64,000 bases of DNA from Candidatus Methanoperedens sp. BLZ2 (GCF_002487355.1 NZ_NTMG01000017.1:1-64000); one strand, 5' to 3'; counted from the first letter of the stretch, positions 1 to 8,335 are shown. Numbers and translations: made by a program. Notes: generated by a model from the letters alone, not told the origin.

Positions 1-19
1 ATGCTCCGATGGGGAGCAT
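1..19. other. Short perfect hairpin at the window edge
   Basis: The first 19 bases form an inverted repeat, arms ATGCTCC and GGAGCAT around a 5-base loop, about 40 bp before the integrase. It could be a terminator of a gene left of the window or part of an attachment site. The flank is outside the window, so neither can be settled. Confidence 0.3.
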
Positions 20-61
20 ATAGAAATAGTTTATACTCCTATACCTCCTATTGAGGAAGTG

Positions 62-1255
62 ATGACACGAAATGTTGACGATATTCACTGTTATGATAGC
101 GGTTTTATCAATGCCATGGCTCGATTAGAGTGTGCAGAGACTTCTTCGAAAAATAAAGAATTGATAAAAGGCTTTGTTATGGAATGTAGGCGAGATGAAC
201 TGGCAAAAAGTACCACAACCAATTATCTGAATCTCCTCACTCGTATGACTGAAAGGCTGAAAGAAACAACATATACTAAAAATCTTGATGAACTTGATCA
301 AACTGACTTTGATAAGCTGCTTTTACATTTGGAGGTCAGGGGAATAAGTACCGGAGAGATCAGGAATTATAAAAAAGTATTAAAGAAGTTTTTCCGGTGG
401 AAAACAGGAGACGATTTGCCTAAATGGATTGACCGTCTAAAGTTGAAAAGTATTGATAGCACCGTCCAACCAAGCGATCTCCTGACGCAGAGCGATATCG
501 ATAAAATGTTTGCAGCTTGTAAGCATCCGAGAAACAAGGCATTTATTGCAGTTTTATTAGACAGTGGTATGCGTGTGGGTGCTCTTGCATCAACTCGAAT
601 AAAAAACGTGGAATTTAATCAAAGCGGTGCTATAATATATATAAGCAAAACCAGCAAATCGAAAAAATCCACTGCTCCCAAAGGAATACCTCTAATTTGG
701 AGCGCTGGATTCCTAAATCAATGGCTGGCAATCCATCCGTTAAAGGATGATCTTGAGGCTCCATTATGGACTACTATGACAGTACCTCACGAAGCGCTGA
801 GTTACAATGCGATCCGTGTGATGCTTCAAGAGATAGCGGAGACAGCAGGAGTAACTAAAAGAGTAAACCCGCACTCTTTTAGACACAAGGCAATCACATC
901 TTGGGTGCTTGACAGATTGAGTGAACAGGAAATCAAGCATCGTGCAGGATGGAGTAAAGGTAGTAACCAAATGCTAAAAATTTATGCGAATTTCACTGAT
1001 GGTGAGATCAATGATCAAATCTATGAGAGATATGGTCTCAAGAAAGATGAAAAGCGCCAGGTAACCTTAGAGAAGTGCCCAAGGTGTTTCAATGTTTTGA
1101 GGCCATCAGACAGAGTTTGCAGCCAGTGCAGTCTTATTCTTGATCAAAACCTTGCAGGAAAAATTCAGAATTACGAGAAACAGATACCTCAGCTTATAGA
1201 ATTACTGCTTAAGAGCGACGAAGCAAAGAAATTATTAATAGGAATGACAAAATAA
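62..1255 (+). CDS. Tyrosine recombinase/integrase with C-terminal zinc ribbon
   Basis: Site-specific recombinase of the XerC/D phage-integrase superfamily, about 397 aa, expected to integrate or excise the mobile element that follows. An N-terminal SAM-like core-binding region spans about residues 30-130. The catalytic domain shows Arg in GMRVGAL (about 172), HSFRH (His about 272, Arg about 275), AGW in place of the usual LGH (about 298) and the nucleophile Tyr in KIYAN (about 309). The Trp variant is familiar from archaeal integrases. A C-terminal C-x2-C...C-x2-C zinc ribbon follows (about 340-357). Start: ATG at 62 or the adjoining GTG at 59, with GAGGA just upstream at short spacing. An IS256-type insertion begins 12 bp after the stop, so the gene is intact. 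Family is clear; the att site is not visible. Confidence 0.9.
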   Translation: MTRNVDDIHCYDSGFINAMARLECAETSSKNKELIKGFVMECRRDELAKSTTTNYLNLLTRMTERLKETTYTKNLDELDQTDFDKLLLHLEVRGISTGEIRNYKKVLKKFFRWKTGDDLPKWIDRLKLKSIDSTVQPSDLLTQSDIDKMFAACKHPRNKAFIAVLLDSGMRVGALASTRIKNVEFNQSGAIIYISKTSKSKKSTAPKGIPLIWSAGFLNQWLAIHPLKDDLEAPLWTTMTVPHEALSYNAIRVMLQEIAETAGVTKRVNPHSFRHKAITSWVLDRLSEQEIKHRAGWSKGSNQMLKIYANFTDGEINDQIYERYGLKKDEKRQVTLEKCPRCFNVLRPSDRVCSQCSLILDQNLAGKIQNYEKQIPQLIELLLKSDEAKKLLIGMTK

Positions 1256-1266
1256 TCCCATTAATA

Positions 1267-2606
1267 GGGAGTGTCACCTTTTTTGCTGAAACTATCCATA
1301 TGAATATCTCCTCATATTTATAAATATGTATCAACCCTTTCACCGAAATAGACCCTTAGCTGGTTCACTATAATGCCCCATTCACGCATAGGCATTGTCC
1401 ATTTCTCAGATGCATCAAACACTATCAGATATAGTATTTTGAATAAGGAATCATCCGTTGGGAAAGAACTTTTGGTTTTTGTGATTTTCCGTATCTGCCT
1501 ATTGAAATTTTCTATAGCATTGGTCGTGTATATTATTCGTCTTATTTCAGGAGGATATTTGAAGAATGTTGATAGATATTGCCAATTGTCTCTCCAACTC
1601 TTGATAGCATATGAATATTTAATGCCCCATTTATTCTCAAACCGGTCAAGAGCAGCCAATCCTGCTTCCTCATTGGCAGCAGTGTAGATCTCTCTCATAT
1701 CTGCACAGAATACTTTTCTGTCCTTATAACTGACAAATTTGGTGCTATTCCTTATCTGATGAACTACGCATTTTTGAATCTCCGCTTTAGGAAAAGAGGC
1801 TTTAATGGCTTCCTCGAATCCTTTTAAACCATCAACAGAACAAATAAGGAGATCCTTTACACCCCGATTTCTTAGATCAGCAAGAACACCCATCCAGAAT
1901 TTGGATGATTCGGCTTCGCCTATCCATATTCCAAGAATATCCTTCTTTCCTTCAATCGTTACTGCAAATACAACATATGCCGTCTTCTTGACTATCTGCC
2001 CATCTTTATTCACGTTAAAAACAATACCATCCAGATAGATGATAGGATACAGTTCGTTCAATGGTCTAATTTGCCATTCTTTCGCAATCGGTAGAATCTT
2101 ATCAGTTATCCTGGTAACCATTTCAGCCGAAACTTCAAGGCCATATATTTTATTCATATGAGATTCTATGTCCCTGTTGCTCAATCCTTGAGAAAATAAT
2201 GAAACGATCATTCCTTCAAGGTCGCTTGATATTGTTCTTTGGTGTTTCTTTACAATGATTGGTTCATGTTCACCATCGGCGTCACGTGGGATATCAAGTT
2301 CTATCTTGCCAAATTGACTTTTTACTGTCTTTTTTGTATGACCGTTTCTTGTGTTGTCGTTATTTTTATTTGTGTAGTCATATTTAGAATAACCAAGAGT
2401 GTTATTCATTTCTTCTTCTAATGCCTCTTGAAGAACTCCTTTTATCTCGTTAATAAACGCATCCTGGATGCCTTTACCCGTTTTTAAATTGTTTGCCCGA
2501 AGCCATGCCCTTGCTTGTTCTCGTGTAAATAATTCTGCCATGTCACTCAACTCCTATAATATTTGTTTTAGTTTATAGAAGTTTCAGCAAAATTGATTAC
2601 ACTCCC
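1267..2606 (-). mobile_element. Complete IS256-family insertion sequence
   Basis: A 1340-bp element bounded by inverted repeats of about 27 bp (1267-1293 and 2580-2606), both beginning GGGAGTGT and ending in TTTTGCTGAAACT. It is flanked by a perfect 8-bp direct repeat CATTAATA at 1259-1266 and 2607-2614, which fits the 8-9 bp target duplication of IS256 elements. It contains a single full-length transposase. Matching ends and an exact duplication suggest a fairly recent insertion. Confidence 0.93.
1318..2550 (-). CDS. IS256-family (mutator-type) transposase
   Basis: DDE transposase of 410 aa, the normal size for the IS256/MULE family. Putative catalytic residues are Asp174 (YLDGIVF), Asp240 (SVDGLKGF) and Glu347 (TTNAIENFNRQIRK). 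The stretch CVVHQIRNS (about 261-269) is typical of the family. The N-terminal 100 residues carry the charged DNA-binding region. It fills its element, with only short gaps to both terminal repeats. No frameshift or internal stop is seen, so it may be active. Confidence 0.95.
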   Translation of the reverse strand: MSDMAELFTREQARAWLRANNLKTGKGIQDAFINEIKGVLQEALEEEMNNTLGYSKYDYTNKNNDNTRNGHTKKTVKSQFGKIELDIPRDADGEHEPIIVKKHQRTISSDLEGMIVSLFSQGLSNRDIESHMNKIYGLEVSAEMVTRITDKILPIAKEWQIRPLNELYPIIYLDGIVFNVNKDGQIVKKTAYVVFAVTIEGKKDILGIWIGEAESSKFWMGVLADLRNRGVKDLLICSVDGLKGFEEAIKASFPKAEIQKCVVHQIRNSTKFVSYKDRKVFCADMREIYTAANEEAGLAALDRFENKWGIKYSYAIKSWRDNWQYLSTFFKYPPEIRRIIYTTNAIENFNRQIRKITKTKSSFPTDDSLFKILYLIVFDASEKWTMPMREWGIIVNQLRVYFGERVDTYL

Positions 2607-2614
2607 CATTAATA

Positions 2615-2902
2615 CTTTTTTTCACTAATCTGAAATGGCATTTTCGTTAGCTGCACTCACTAACGTGGATAATTATCAGTCTATCTTTTTTTTAATATCA
2701 ATCGGCAACGTCTGAATCTGTCATTTTGACAGTTTATTAGTTTTTAATCAAATCACATTAAATTCTTGATTCCGATCTCAAATCAAATAATATTCCAGGA
2801 TGGAAGTACGACAAAGTTGTCCTGAGGGGACAATTCTTTTCATTTATTGACATAACCGAAAGTTATAAATCAATATTTATACATAATATAACACGCACGT
2901 AT
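2615..2902. promoter_or_regulatory. Intergenic region with TATA box before small-gene pair
   Basis: No gene is seen here. A short stem (CGTTAG...CTAACG near 2653-2673) followed by a T-rich run could end the integrase transcript. ATTTATACATAATATA at about 2874-2890 is a good archaeal TATA box for the ATG at 2903. The decamer ACGCACGTAT at 2893-2902 directly abuts that start codon and recurs inverted at 4112-4121. Confidence 0.4.
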
Positions 2903-3079
2903 ATGACAAAAACAAAGCTACAAAAAACTTCTGATAGACAATATCCCTATATTTATTTTGATAAACTCCTGATTGAAATAGGCTTTAGATGGAAGAAGGG
3001 AGAGCCTTTAGACATTGAATATGATTTGGAGAACAAGCGCATCGTAGTCACTCAAACCAATAAAGGAAAGGAATTATGA
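2903..3079 (+). CDS. Small AbrB/SymE-like protein
   Basis: A 58-aa protein. Its middle (YPYIYFDKLLIEIGFRWKKGEPL, then DIEYDLENKRIVV) has the alternating pattern of the swapped-hairpin AbrB/SymE fold, suggesting DNA binding or an antitoxin-like role. This is pattern recognition rather than a firm family match. A TATA box lies about 25 nt upstream and no Shine-Dalgarno is evident, so the transcript may be leaderless. The stop overlaps the next start as ATGA, indicating coupled translation. Confidence 0.55.
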   Translation: MTKTKLQKTSDRQYPYIYFDKLLIEIGFRWKKGEPLDIEYDLENKRIVVTQTNKGKEL

Positions 3080-3243
3080 TCGCTACAAAATCTGAACTTG
3101 AAAAACTCCGTAATGACCCGCTCGTTCAGATGTATGCTAATGCCCCGGATGAGATCTATCAACTTGCAAAGAATACGAATCCGATGCTGAGGAAGGCGAT
3201 CGAGTGGGCAAAGGTAATCGTGACTTCAAATAATATCCAGTGA
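3076..3243 (+). CDS. Hypothetical 55-aa protein coupled to preceding gene
   Basis: Starts at 3076 within the stop of the preceding gene (ATGA overlap). It is helical in composition, with a segment around NDPLVQMYANAPDEIYQLAKN, and has no recognisable family. The coupling and clean codon structure argue that it is real. It may form a two-component module with the AbrB-like protein, but nothing in the sequence proves a toxin or other activity. Confidence 0.5.
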   Translation: MIATKSELEKLRNDPLVQMYANAPDEIYQLAKNTNPMLRKAIEWAKVIVTSNNIQ

Positions 3244-3412
3244 GTGGAGTTACAAATTTTTGATTGCATATCAAACAGCTATGAGCAACCTTTTAATGAT
3301 AACTGAAATAGAATACTTCTTTTTTCAAGGTCGGAGCTCAAAAGTGTGGATTACTACTGCGATATATATCAAGACAATTGCAGGTCGTTTGGACTTAAAG
3401 ATGGTTTGAGAT

Positions 3413-4078
3413 ATGCCTGAAAAAAAGAAATATCAAGACAAGAACCATTTCAAAATTACCAGCAGTACTCCTACTCCTACTAATTTTATTTCAAATCCCT
3501 GCAAGTTTAGGGGAAAAACCATAGATATTCTTGGTGTTATTTCCAATAGCGGTGGAATGACTACAAGGGAGATTGCTGACCAAACAGGGATGCCGATAAA
3601 AACAGTTAATGTATATTGCTGGCTCGGTGAGAAAAGAGGTATTCTTGAAAGAAAAGAACGATGGGGATGGATAGCTACGTCTTTTGGTTTGTTTATATTA
3701 AGCATTAATAATAATAATGATAAATCGAATATTAATAAAGTATTAATCAAAGATAAATCGAGTATTAATCATCTTTACACAGTTCCCAAAGAATCGCATC
3801 AGCTGAACCTATCAATTTTTACATCTCGATCAGACATCGCCGATCCAGAGAGAGTAGTAGTAGAAGTATTGGTGGGGCATTATGAGAGAACAGGAGAGAA
3901 GTATCGCTATTTTCGCGATTTATATCATTTCTGTGATGAAACCGGTGTGAGCGCCGTAGATGCCCCCACTGCCATAGCCCGATTAAAAGAAGAAGGGTGC
4001 ATCTACACAAGAAAGGATGAGTTTGGATGGAAGATCGGTCTTAAAGTAGGTTTTGTTGAGAGATTAAAATTCTGTTAG
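3413..4078 (+). CDS. Winged-helix DNA-binding protein
   Basis: A 221-aa protein. Residues about 35-85 form a helix-turn-helix with wing: TIDILGVISNSGGMTTREIADQ, then a recognition-helix-like TVNVYCWLGEKRGILERKE. A low-complexity Asn/Lys/Asp linker (about 100-125) leads to a second helical segment (about 145-215) that may be another winged helix (VEVLVGHYERTGEKYRYF...AIARLKEEGCIYTRKDEFGWKI). It is likely the element's own transcription regulator. It lies between two copies of an inverted decamer (2893 and 4112) that could be its operators; that link is inference. Confidence 0.65.
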   Translation: MPEKKKYQDKNHFKITSSTPTPTNFISNPCKFRGKTIDILGVISNSGGMTTREIADQTGMPIKTVNVYCWLGEKRGILERKERWGWIATSFGLFILSINNNNDKSNINKVLIKDKSSINHLYTVPKESHQLNLSIFTSRSDIADPERVVVEVLVGHYERTGEKYRYFRDLYHFCDETGVSAVDAPTAIARLKEEGCIYTRKDEFGWKIGLKVGFVERLKFC

Positions 4079-4111
4079 TTATCGGCAAAAAAGAAAAACC
4101 TTTTAATAAAA

Positions 4112-4123
4112 ATACGTGCGTAT
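4112..4123. promoter_or_regulatory. Putative operator ATACGTGCGTAT
   Basis: A dyad with 5-bp arms (ATACG/CGTAT). Its first ten bases are the exact reverse complement of the decamer abutting the start codon at 2903. A related ACGTA-containing dyad, AATAAGTACGTATTA, lies at about 4163-4178, close to a TATA-rich stretch before the ORF at 4198. The positions fit an operator shared by two promoters of the element; no binding protein is proven. Confidence 0.35.
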
Positions 4124-4197
4124 CATATAACATAAAAGTATTTATAGGTTAAAATCATACTATAATAAGTACGTATTATATTACAAAAGATGAAAAA

Positions 4198-4374
4198 ATG
4201 AATATAATTAGAACGATCTCATACAATTCCTTTTATCCATTAGCAGGCTGTGCCGCGCATCTTAAAGCGTCCATAACTGAAATAGCACAGCTACAGCAAC
4301 CCTACAAAAATCTGTCCGGGAGGGATTGTGTCAATCTCTCCCTTGCCTCCTGTATTAATGGAGAAATGACTTGA
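4198..4374 (+). CDS. Hypothetical 58-aa protein coupled to ERCC4-like gene
   Basis: This small frame begins with ATG at 4198 and ends in TGA at 4372-4374, overlapping the TTG start of the next gene (TTGA). Cysteines at about 18, 48 and 57 are notable for such a short protein. No family is recognised. The 4-nt overlap and promoter-like AT-rich DNA upstream support translation, but there is no strong Shine-Dalgarno. Confidence 0.42.
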   Translation: MNIIRTISYNSFYPLAGCAAHLKASITEIAQLQQPYKNLSGRDCVNLSLASCINGEMT

Positions 4375-4817
4375 AGCGTTACAAAATTGTTGTTGATTCA
4401 AAGGAAAAGGATTCAGGTGTAGTAAAGGCACTTGAGAACCATGACCTTGAAATCGAGATCGCAACCCTTGAAGCTGGAGACTATATAGTAAACCACAGTA
4501 TTGCTTTCAAGCGCCTGACAATTAATGATATCCTTAAATCTATTTTCAAGGGCGAGAAACTATCCAGCAAGATAGGAGATATGACAAGCATCTATGAGCG
4601 CCCAATCCTGATTATTGAAGGAGACGACCCCTTCTTTCCAAGCCGACCGTTTAATCTTTCTTTCATTCAGAACTTCCTTAAGACTATAGCTGTTTCTTTC
4701 GGAGTTTCGACGCTTTTCACTTTGAATGAAGAGCAGACAGCTGAGGTAATATCGTATATAGCCAGAGCTGAGCATTTGAACAAACCTGAACCCAGCAGAA
4801 TTCAGGATTTACAATAA
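4371..4817 (+). CDS. ERCC4/XPF-type nuclease-fold protein, probably catalytically degenerate
   Basis: A 148-aa stand-alone domain of the ERCC4 (XPF/Mus81) nuclease fold. VVDSKEKDSGVVKAL near the N-terminus and LEAGDYIV (Asp37) match the family's VDxRE...GDYIV pattern. Where active members have the GDX(n)ERKX3D signature, this protein reads K47-R48-L49 with Asp53, so the expected Glu and Lys are missing. This suggests a DNA-structure-binding rather than cutting role, although an unusual active site cannot be excluded. Start is TTG at 4371 with GGAG about 8 nt upstream; the preceding ATG frame closes at once. It lies just before the replication protein. Confidence 0.7.
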   Translation: MKRYKIVVDSKEKDSGVVKALENHDLEIEIATLEAGDYIVNHSIAFKRLTINDILKSIFKGEKLSSKIGDMTSIYERPILIIEGDDPFFPSRPFNLSFIQNFLKTIAVSFGVSTLFTLNEEQTAEVISYIARAEHLNKPEPSRIQDLQ

Positions 4818-4829
4818 AATGGTGATAGT

Positions 4830-6599
4830 TTGGGAATAGAGCAGTTGAACGAGGCCATTAAACTCACCAGAAAAGGTTGGGTAATCCATCCACTCGCATG
4901 CCCAAAGGACACCGGAAATAGTCCCGGGAAGAGACCTCTATTAAACAGCTGGCAAAAACGAAAGAAGGCTACAGCAACCGAGTTAAAAGAATGGTTTGAG
5001 AAAACTGATAATAACGTAGGACTTGTACTGGGAAAAGAGAGCGGGATAATTGTAATTGACCTCGATAAGCTTGACTGGGTCGATGTCATTTTTCCACCCG
5101 GGCAGAAGATCCTTGAGAAGACACTTCGAGCAGACAGAATAACTGGCAGAGGGCACGTCTATTTCAAGTTTACAGATAAGATTGGGAACTGGAAATTCCA
5201 TGAGTTCGGTATCGAGATATTAGGAGAGGGGAATCAGGTAGTTGTGCCCCCTTCAGTCCACAGGGAAGGGCAACAGTATAAATGGCAGCTGACAGAAGGA
5301 GCAGACCTGGAAACATTCGAAATTCCAGAATTACCAGAGAACGTCATTGAAACTATCAAACTATTAAAGAAGCTCGATGAGAGGATCAAAGGTTGCCGCA
5401 AATGCTTCAGGTGGATCATAAACCAATCACTGGATGCCATGCATGGTAAAGAAGGACGCAGGTTAATGCTTGCAACAGCAACGGAGTTGAAAGCCCAGAA
5501 AGTGACGCTTGAGGAGTTCAGGCTGTATGCTAAGAAGGTGTATGGAGATAATTATGATCCCGGGCGCACCACAGATGAGTGGAAGAATGTTGATGAGAAG
5601 AAAACCTGGAAATGCGATACCATCCGTCAGAACTTCCCTGAAGTAATGGAAATATGCAGGTCATGTTTCAAAAAAAGCCCGGATATTGAAGACACAGAGA
5701 TCGAAACAACGAAAAAGGCCATCGAGATCATGACAAAAGGTGATCCTATCGGATATATACTGGACACCTGGAACAAGTTCCATTCGGGAGACAGGCCCTT
5801 TGGTTATGTCTTATTATGCAGTTCCGTATGCAGCAGCATAGTTGCAAGCGATGGCCTTGCCATAAACTTTAACGGAGACAGCGGCGGGGGAAAATCGCAT
5901 GCATGCAGGTCAATGTTGCATCTTATTCCACAAAAATGGTGGATCCGGAGAAGCCTGACCGATAAAGCGATCTTTTATTCTGATTCCGTTCAGCCGGATA
6001 TGATATTATTTTCAGATGATGTGCAAATGTCGGATGACATGAAGATGATATTCAAAAATAGTATCCGTGATTTCCAGGAACAGTTCGAGCAAGAGAAGGA
6101 TAACACGCTGCGTAAAGATGTAGTTTTAAAAGTTCCCCCCAGACTGACCTGGTGGCTCACAGCAGTTGCTGATATGGGTGATGACGAGACTGAAAGACGC
6201 TGCATGAAGATTGTGATAGAAGTCAATGAGCAAAGATCAAATATCCTATCAGATCGATTGCAAAAGAGAAGACAAACGGGTGAGGAAAAGTATCCTGAAG
6301 ATTATCCCGAAGTGAAGATATGCAGGGCGATATTCAAAGAACTCAAATCCAAAAAAGAAAAGGTTGTTTTCAATTTTAACCTCAAATTCAAAGATGGCGT
6401 TAGCGCAGATACGCAGAACATTATTTTTGAGATGCTTCTGGCGACTGCTCTGATAAACAAGTATCAGAGGCATAGAGATTACGATGGGGCTATAATGTCT
6501 TCAAAGGAGGATTTTAAGACAGTTGTTGACAATTTTGCTGCTATCAGCGGTAACCAGGTTAGCAAGATACATGATGTGATCGCGGAGATAATTGAATGA
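4830..6599 (+). CDS. PrimPol-helicase replication protein
   Basis: A 589-aa protein with an N-terminal bifunctional primase-polymerase (archaeo-eukaryotic primase) domain. It shows the metal-binding pair VIDLDKLD (Asp77, Asp79) and the GRGHVYFKF motif (His109), followed by ILGEGNQVVVPPSVH, which is typical of PrimPol. The C-terminal half is a P-loop ATPase, with Walker A GDSGGGKS (about 348-355) and a Walker B-like DMILFSDDV (about 389-397), probably a helicase of phage/plasmid primase type. It would prime and start replication of the mobile element. Start is TTG at 4830 with GGTGAT upstream. Full length, no lesions. Its presence means the element has, or had, an autonomous replicating phase. 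Confidence 0.85.
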   Translation: MGIEQLNEAIKLTRKGWVIHPLACPKDTGNSPGKRPLLNSWQKRKKATATELKEWFEKTDNNVGLVLGKESGIIVIDLDKLDWVDVIFPPGQKILEKTLRADRITGRGHVYFKFTDKIGNWKFHEFGIEILGEGNQVVVPPSVHREGQQYKWQLTEGADLETFEIPELPENVIETIKLLKKLDERIKGCRKCFRWIINQSLDAMHGKEGRRLMLATATELKAQKVTLEEFRLYAKKVYGDNYDPGRTTDEWKNVDEKKTWKCDTIRQNFPEVMEICRSCFKKSPDIEDTEIETTKKAIEIMTKGDPIGYILDTWNKFHSGDRPFGYVLLCSSVCSSIVASDGLAINFNGDSGGGKSHACRSMLHLIPQKWWIRRSLTDKAIFYSDSVQPDMILFSDDVQMSDDMKMIFKNSIRDFQEQFEQEKDNTLRKDVVLKVPPRLTWWLTAVADMGDDETERRCMKIVIEVNEQRSNILSDRLQKRRQTGEEKYPEDYPEVKICRAIFKELKSKKEKVVFNFNLKFKDGVSADTQNIIFEMLLATALINKYQRHRDYDGAIMSSKEDFKTVVDNFAAISGNQVSKIHDVIAEIIE

Positions 6600-6707
6600 T
6601 CCTGGATTTTTTGATATTAAGAATGGAAATTTTTAAATATGGATATTGGATAATATGGATTATCAAAACCAAAAGTTAACATTCATAGTTAACAAGAGTT
6701 TATAACC

Positions 6708-7061
6708 ATGACAAGAAAAACGGCAGCTTCAAAAAAGTTATCTGATGATAAGTTAAAAGAACTTCTTTCGAACGAAGACAATAAACTTAAAAAGATCTTA
6801 ATTTTCATGAAATATTCCATACAGGAAACAAATTTGCCCTGGGTTTCATGGAGAATGCTCGAAGACAATGCCGGCAAAATACTGGGGAATTCAAGGCGTC
6901 CTGAAGCTGATCTATGGGCGATCATGCAGCCACTCACCTATACAATAGGAGAAAAAGAGGAGGAAGTAGAAAATCCAGAATTTTACGAATATAAGATTGG
7001 AAATGCCTGGGTTTATATCCCTGCTCAAATGATCTCATTTTATTGTGAAAAAGAGATTTAA
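6708..7061 (+). CDS. Hypothetical protein of the mobile element
   Basis: A 117-aa, lysine-rich protein with a helical N-terminal half (about 8-40) and a more structured C-terminal part (LWAIMQPLTYTIGEKEEE, then YKIGNAWVYIPAQMISFYCEKEI). No family recognised. The initiating ATG follows AT-rich DNA with a TATA-like TTTAAATATGG near 6634 and no clear Shine-Dalgarno. Downstream of the replication protein, same strand, separated by about 110 bp. Confidence 0.55.
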   Translation: MTRKTAASKKLSDDKLKELLSNEDNKLKKILIFMKYSIQETNLPWVSWRMLEDNAGKILGNSRRPEADLWAIMQPLTYTIGEKEEEVENPEFYEYKIGNAWVYIPAQMISFYCEKEI

Positions 7062-7332
7062 CATGATTTTTGATTTCTGGAGTTAATATCATCTTTTGAC
7101 TTTGATATTTGCTGCTTATTATTCAGATTTTAAAAGATGATCCTGAATAATAGTTATTCGAATGTTTCTAATACTCTTTTTTATTTGATCCTCAAGTTCA
7201 GATTTTAATTTCAATTTTAAATTATTAAATTTATATTATCATAAAAATTATATACCCATTAAGACATTTAGCGATCGGAGGTATGGAAATGAGGTTGAAA
7301 GGCCTTATTTTCTAATCCAGGATACTAAAAAA

Positions 7333-7401
7333 ATGATTAAGAAAATCTACAAAAATGGCATTATGAAATCAATGGAATTTGAGTTCAATTGGGAGACCTA
7401 A
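7333..7401 (+). CDS. Very short possible ORF (22 aa)
   Basis: A 22-codon frame that closes immediately before the ATG at 7402. Upstream at about 7277-7283 is a strong GGAGGT with an ATG at 7283 that opens only ten codons. The pair looks like either a leader arrangement or the remains of one broken gene. Support is weak. Confidence 0.2.
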   Translation: MIKKIYKNGIMKSMEFEFNWET

Positions 7402-7602
7402 ATGAATGGAAAGTGTCCCGGTATTCGCAGCTTTCTTTGTCTGGCCGTAATATTAGATCTGGATTACCTTATAGGTCGCGGGATATTTGCTGATGATATA
7501 CAGGCAATCCAATCCGCAATTACACGGATCGCCATGGTAGAGCGTATAAAAGAGAGGCAGAAGCTCAGAGCACTCAGGAATTGGCAGGAAGACAATGCCT
7601 GA
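7402..7602 (+). CDS. Hypothetical 66-aa protein
   Basis: Small protein with an N-terminal hydrophobic segment (SFLCLAVILDLDYLI) and a charged helical C-terminus (TRIAMVERIKERQKLRALRNWQED). No family recognised. It starts one base after the preceding mini-ORF stop. A TATA box (AAAATTATATAC, about 7245) upstream could serve the whole stretch. Confidence 0.4.
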   Translation: MNGKCPGIRSFLCLAVILDLDYLIGRGIFADDIQAIQSAITRIAMVERIKERQKLRALRNWQEDNA

Positions 7603-7657
7603 AAGAGGCAGAATTAGCTCAGCTAATTGAGCTTGATATAAACTAAGAATGGGATAA

Positions 7658-7705
7658 GAAGAACTGATTGATCGGTATTAAGGTATTATCGACCATCAGT
7701 TCTTC
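7658..7705. terminator. Bidirectional terminator-like hairpin
   Basis: An 11-bp perfect stem (7658-7668 with 7695-7705, GAAGAACTGAT/ATCAGTTCTTC), extended inward by further pairs around GATCG/CGA. It lies between the convergent genes ending at 7602 (+) and 7738 (-), where a shared terminator is expected. A second short stem AGCTCA...TGAGCT lies at about 7616-7633. Confidence 0.55.
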
Positions 7706-7737
7706 CATTACCTTTTTAAATATAATCTACTTCTTAT

Positions 7738-8046
7738 CTATTTCTGTGTAACTCTTATCCATCTGTCGCCATTGTCCTCAAGAAGACCATCATCCGTGAT
7801 ATTCATCATACTGGTAAATCCTAAAGCATTGGTTATTTCTATAGTGGAGCCACGTTTGACATAGACACCCTTTTGAGTAAATTTAGGGTCAACAGGAACC
7901 AGAAGATAAGTCCCATCTTCTCTGAGTTCAAGAGTCTTGGAGGGAGTTTTATCAAGCTTATACGTGCCAATATATGCATTATTGCTTACACACCCTGAGA
8001 ACAAAGATGCGAGCAATATAATAGCCGCAAATAATTTCAATTTCAT
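7738..8046 (-). CDS. Small secreted lipoprotein
   Basis: A 102-aa protein with a classic lipoprotein signal peptide: MKLKLFAAIILLASLFSGC, lipobox LFSGC, with Cys19 as probable lipid attachment site. The mature part (GTYKLDKTPSKTLELREDGTYLLV...) resembles small beta-rich domains with repeated GTY and DGxY turns. No specific family is assigned. It overlaps the upstream AbrB-like gene by 4 nt, so the two are one transcript, divergent from the secretion operon. It may be an element-encoded surface or exclusion factor; that is inference. Confidence 0.65.
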   Translation of the reverse strand: MKLKLFAAIILLASLFSGCVSNNAYIGTYKLDKTPSKTLELREDGTYLLVPVDPKFTQKGVYVKRGSTIEITNALGFTSMMNITDDGLLEDNGDRWIRVTQK

Positions 8047-8282
8047 TCAAAGTTCACCTTCTTAAGCGGAATAAGCACGATAGTTTTACCATCCCATTTC
8101 GCAGCAAGCTCTTCGCCCTGTTCTAGACCTACATCGAACCCTACAGGCAGATTGATGCTTCCGCTTCCATTAGGTTTCCTGTAGTACTTGGCAAATGCGT
8201 ATTTGATCTCTTCCTTCGAGTTTTTTTCATCTTTAGCCATGTTTAAGGTATATTTTCCCTGAACTAATATAAATCTTCTCAT
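8043..8282 (-). CDS. AbrB-domain DNA-binding protein
   Basis: A 79-aa protein whose C-terminal half (NGSGSINLPVGFDVGLEQGEELAAKWDGKTIVLIPLKK) is a SpoVT/AbrB-type swapped-hairpin. ATG at 8282 lies 20-33 nt from a TATA box at 8302-8315, giving a leaderless transcript. An alternative start at about 8240 (MAKDEKN) would drop 14 residues. It probably regulates the divergent secretion operon and its own promoter, which share one TATA region. Confidence 0.6.
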   Translation of the reverse strand: MRRFILVQGKYTLNMAKDEKNSKEEIKYAFAKYYRKPNGSGSINLPVGFDVGLEQGEELAAKWDGKTIVLIPLKKVNFE

Positions 8283-8301
8283 TTTATGTAATTAATAAGT
8301 A

Positions 8302-8315
8302 AAATATATAAACTA
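8302..8315. promoter_or_regulatory. Symmetric TATA box shared by divergent genes
   Basis: AAAATATATAAAC reads as a TATA box on both strands (TTTATATATTTT on the other). It lies 20-33 nt from the start at 8282 (-) and 21-34 nt from the start at 8336 (+). Both genes would then be leaderless and compete for one site. Confidence 0.55.
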
Positions 8316-8335
8316 TTGAGTAATTACCTATATTT

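Noticed and set aside
6596-6679. 27-codon frame overlapping the end of the replication gene as ATGA
   Set aside because: Hydrophobic, very short, without homologues I recognise; the overlap alone is insufficient.
7616-7633. AGCTCAGCTAATTGAGCT as part of a tRNA D-arm
   Set aside because: No matching acceptor, anticodon or T-arm around it; read as a short hairpin only.
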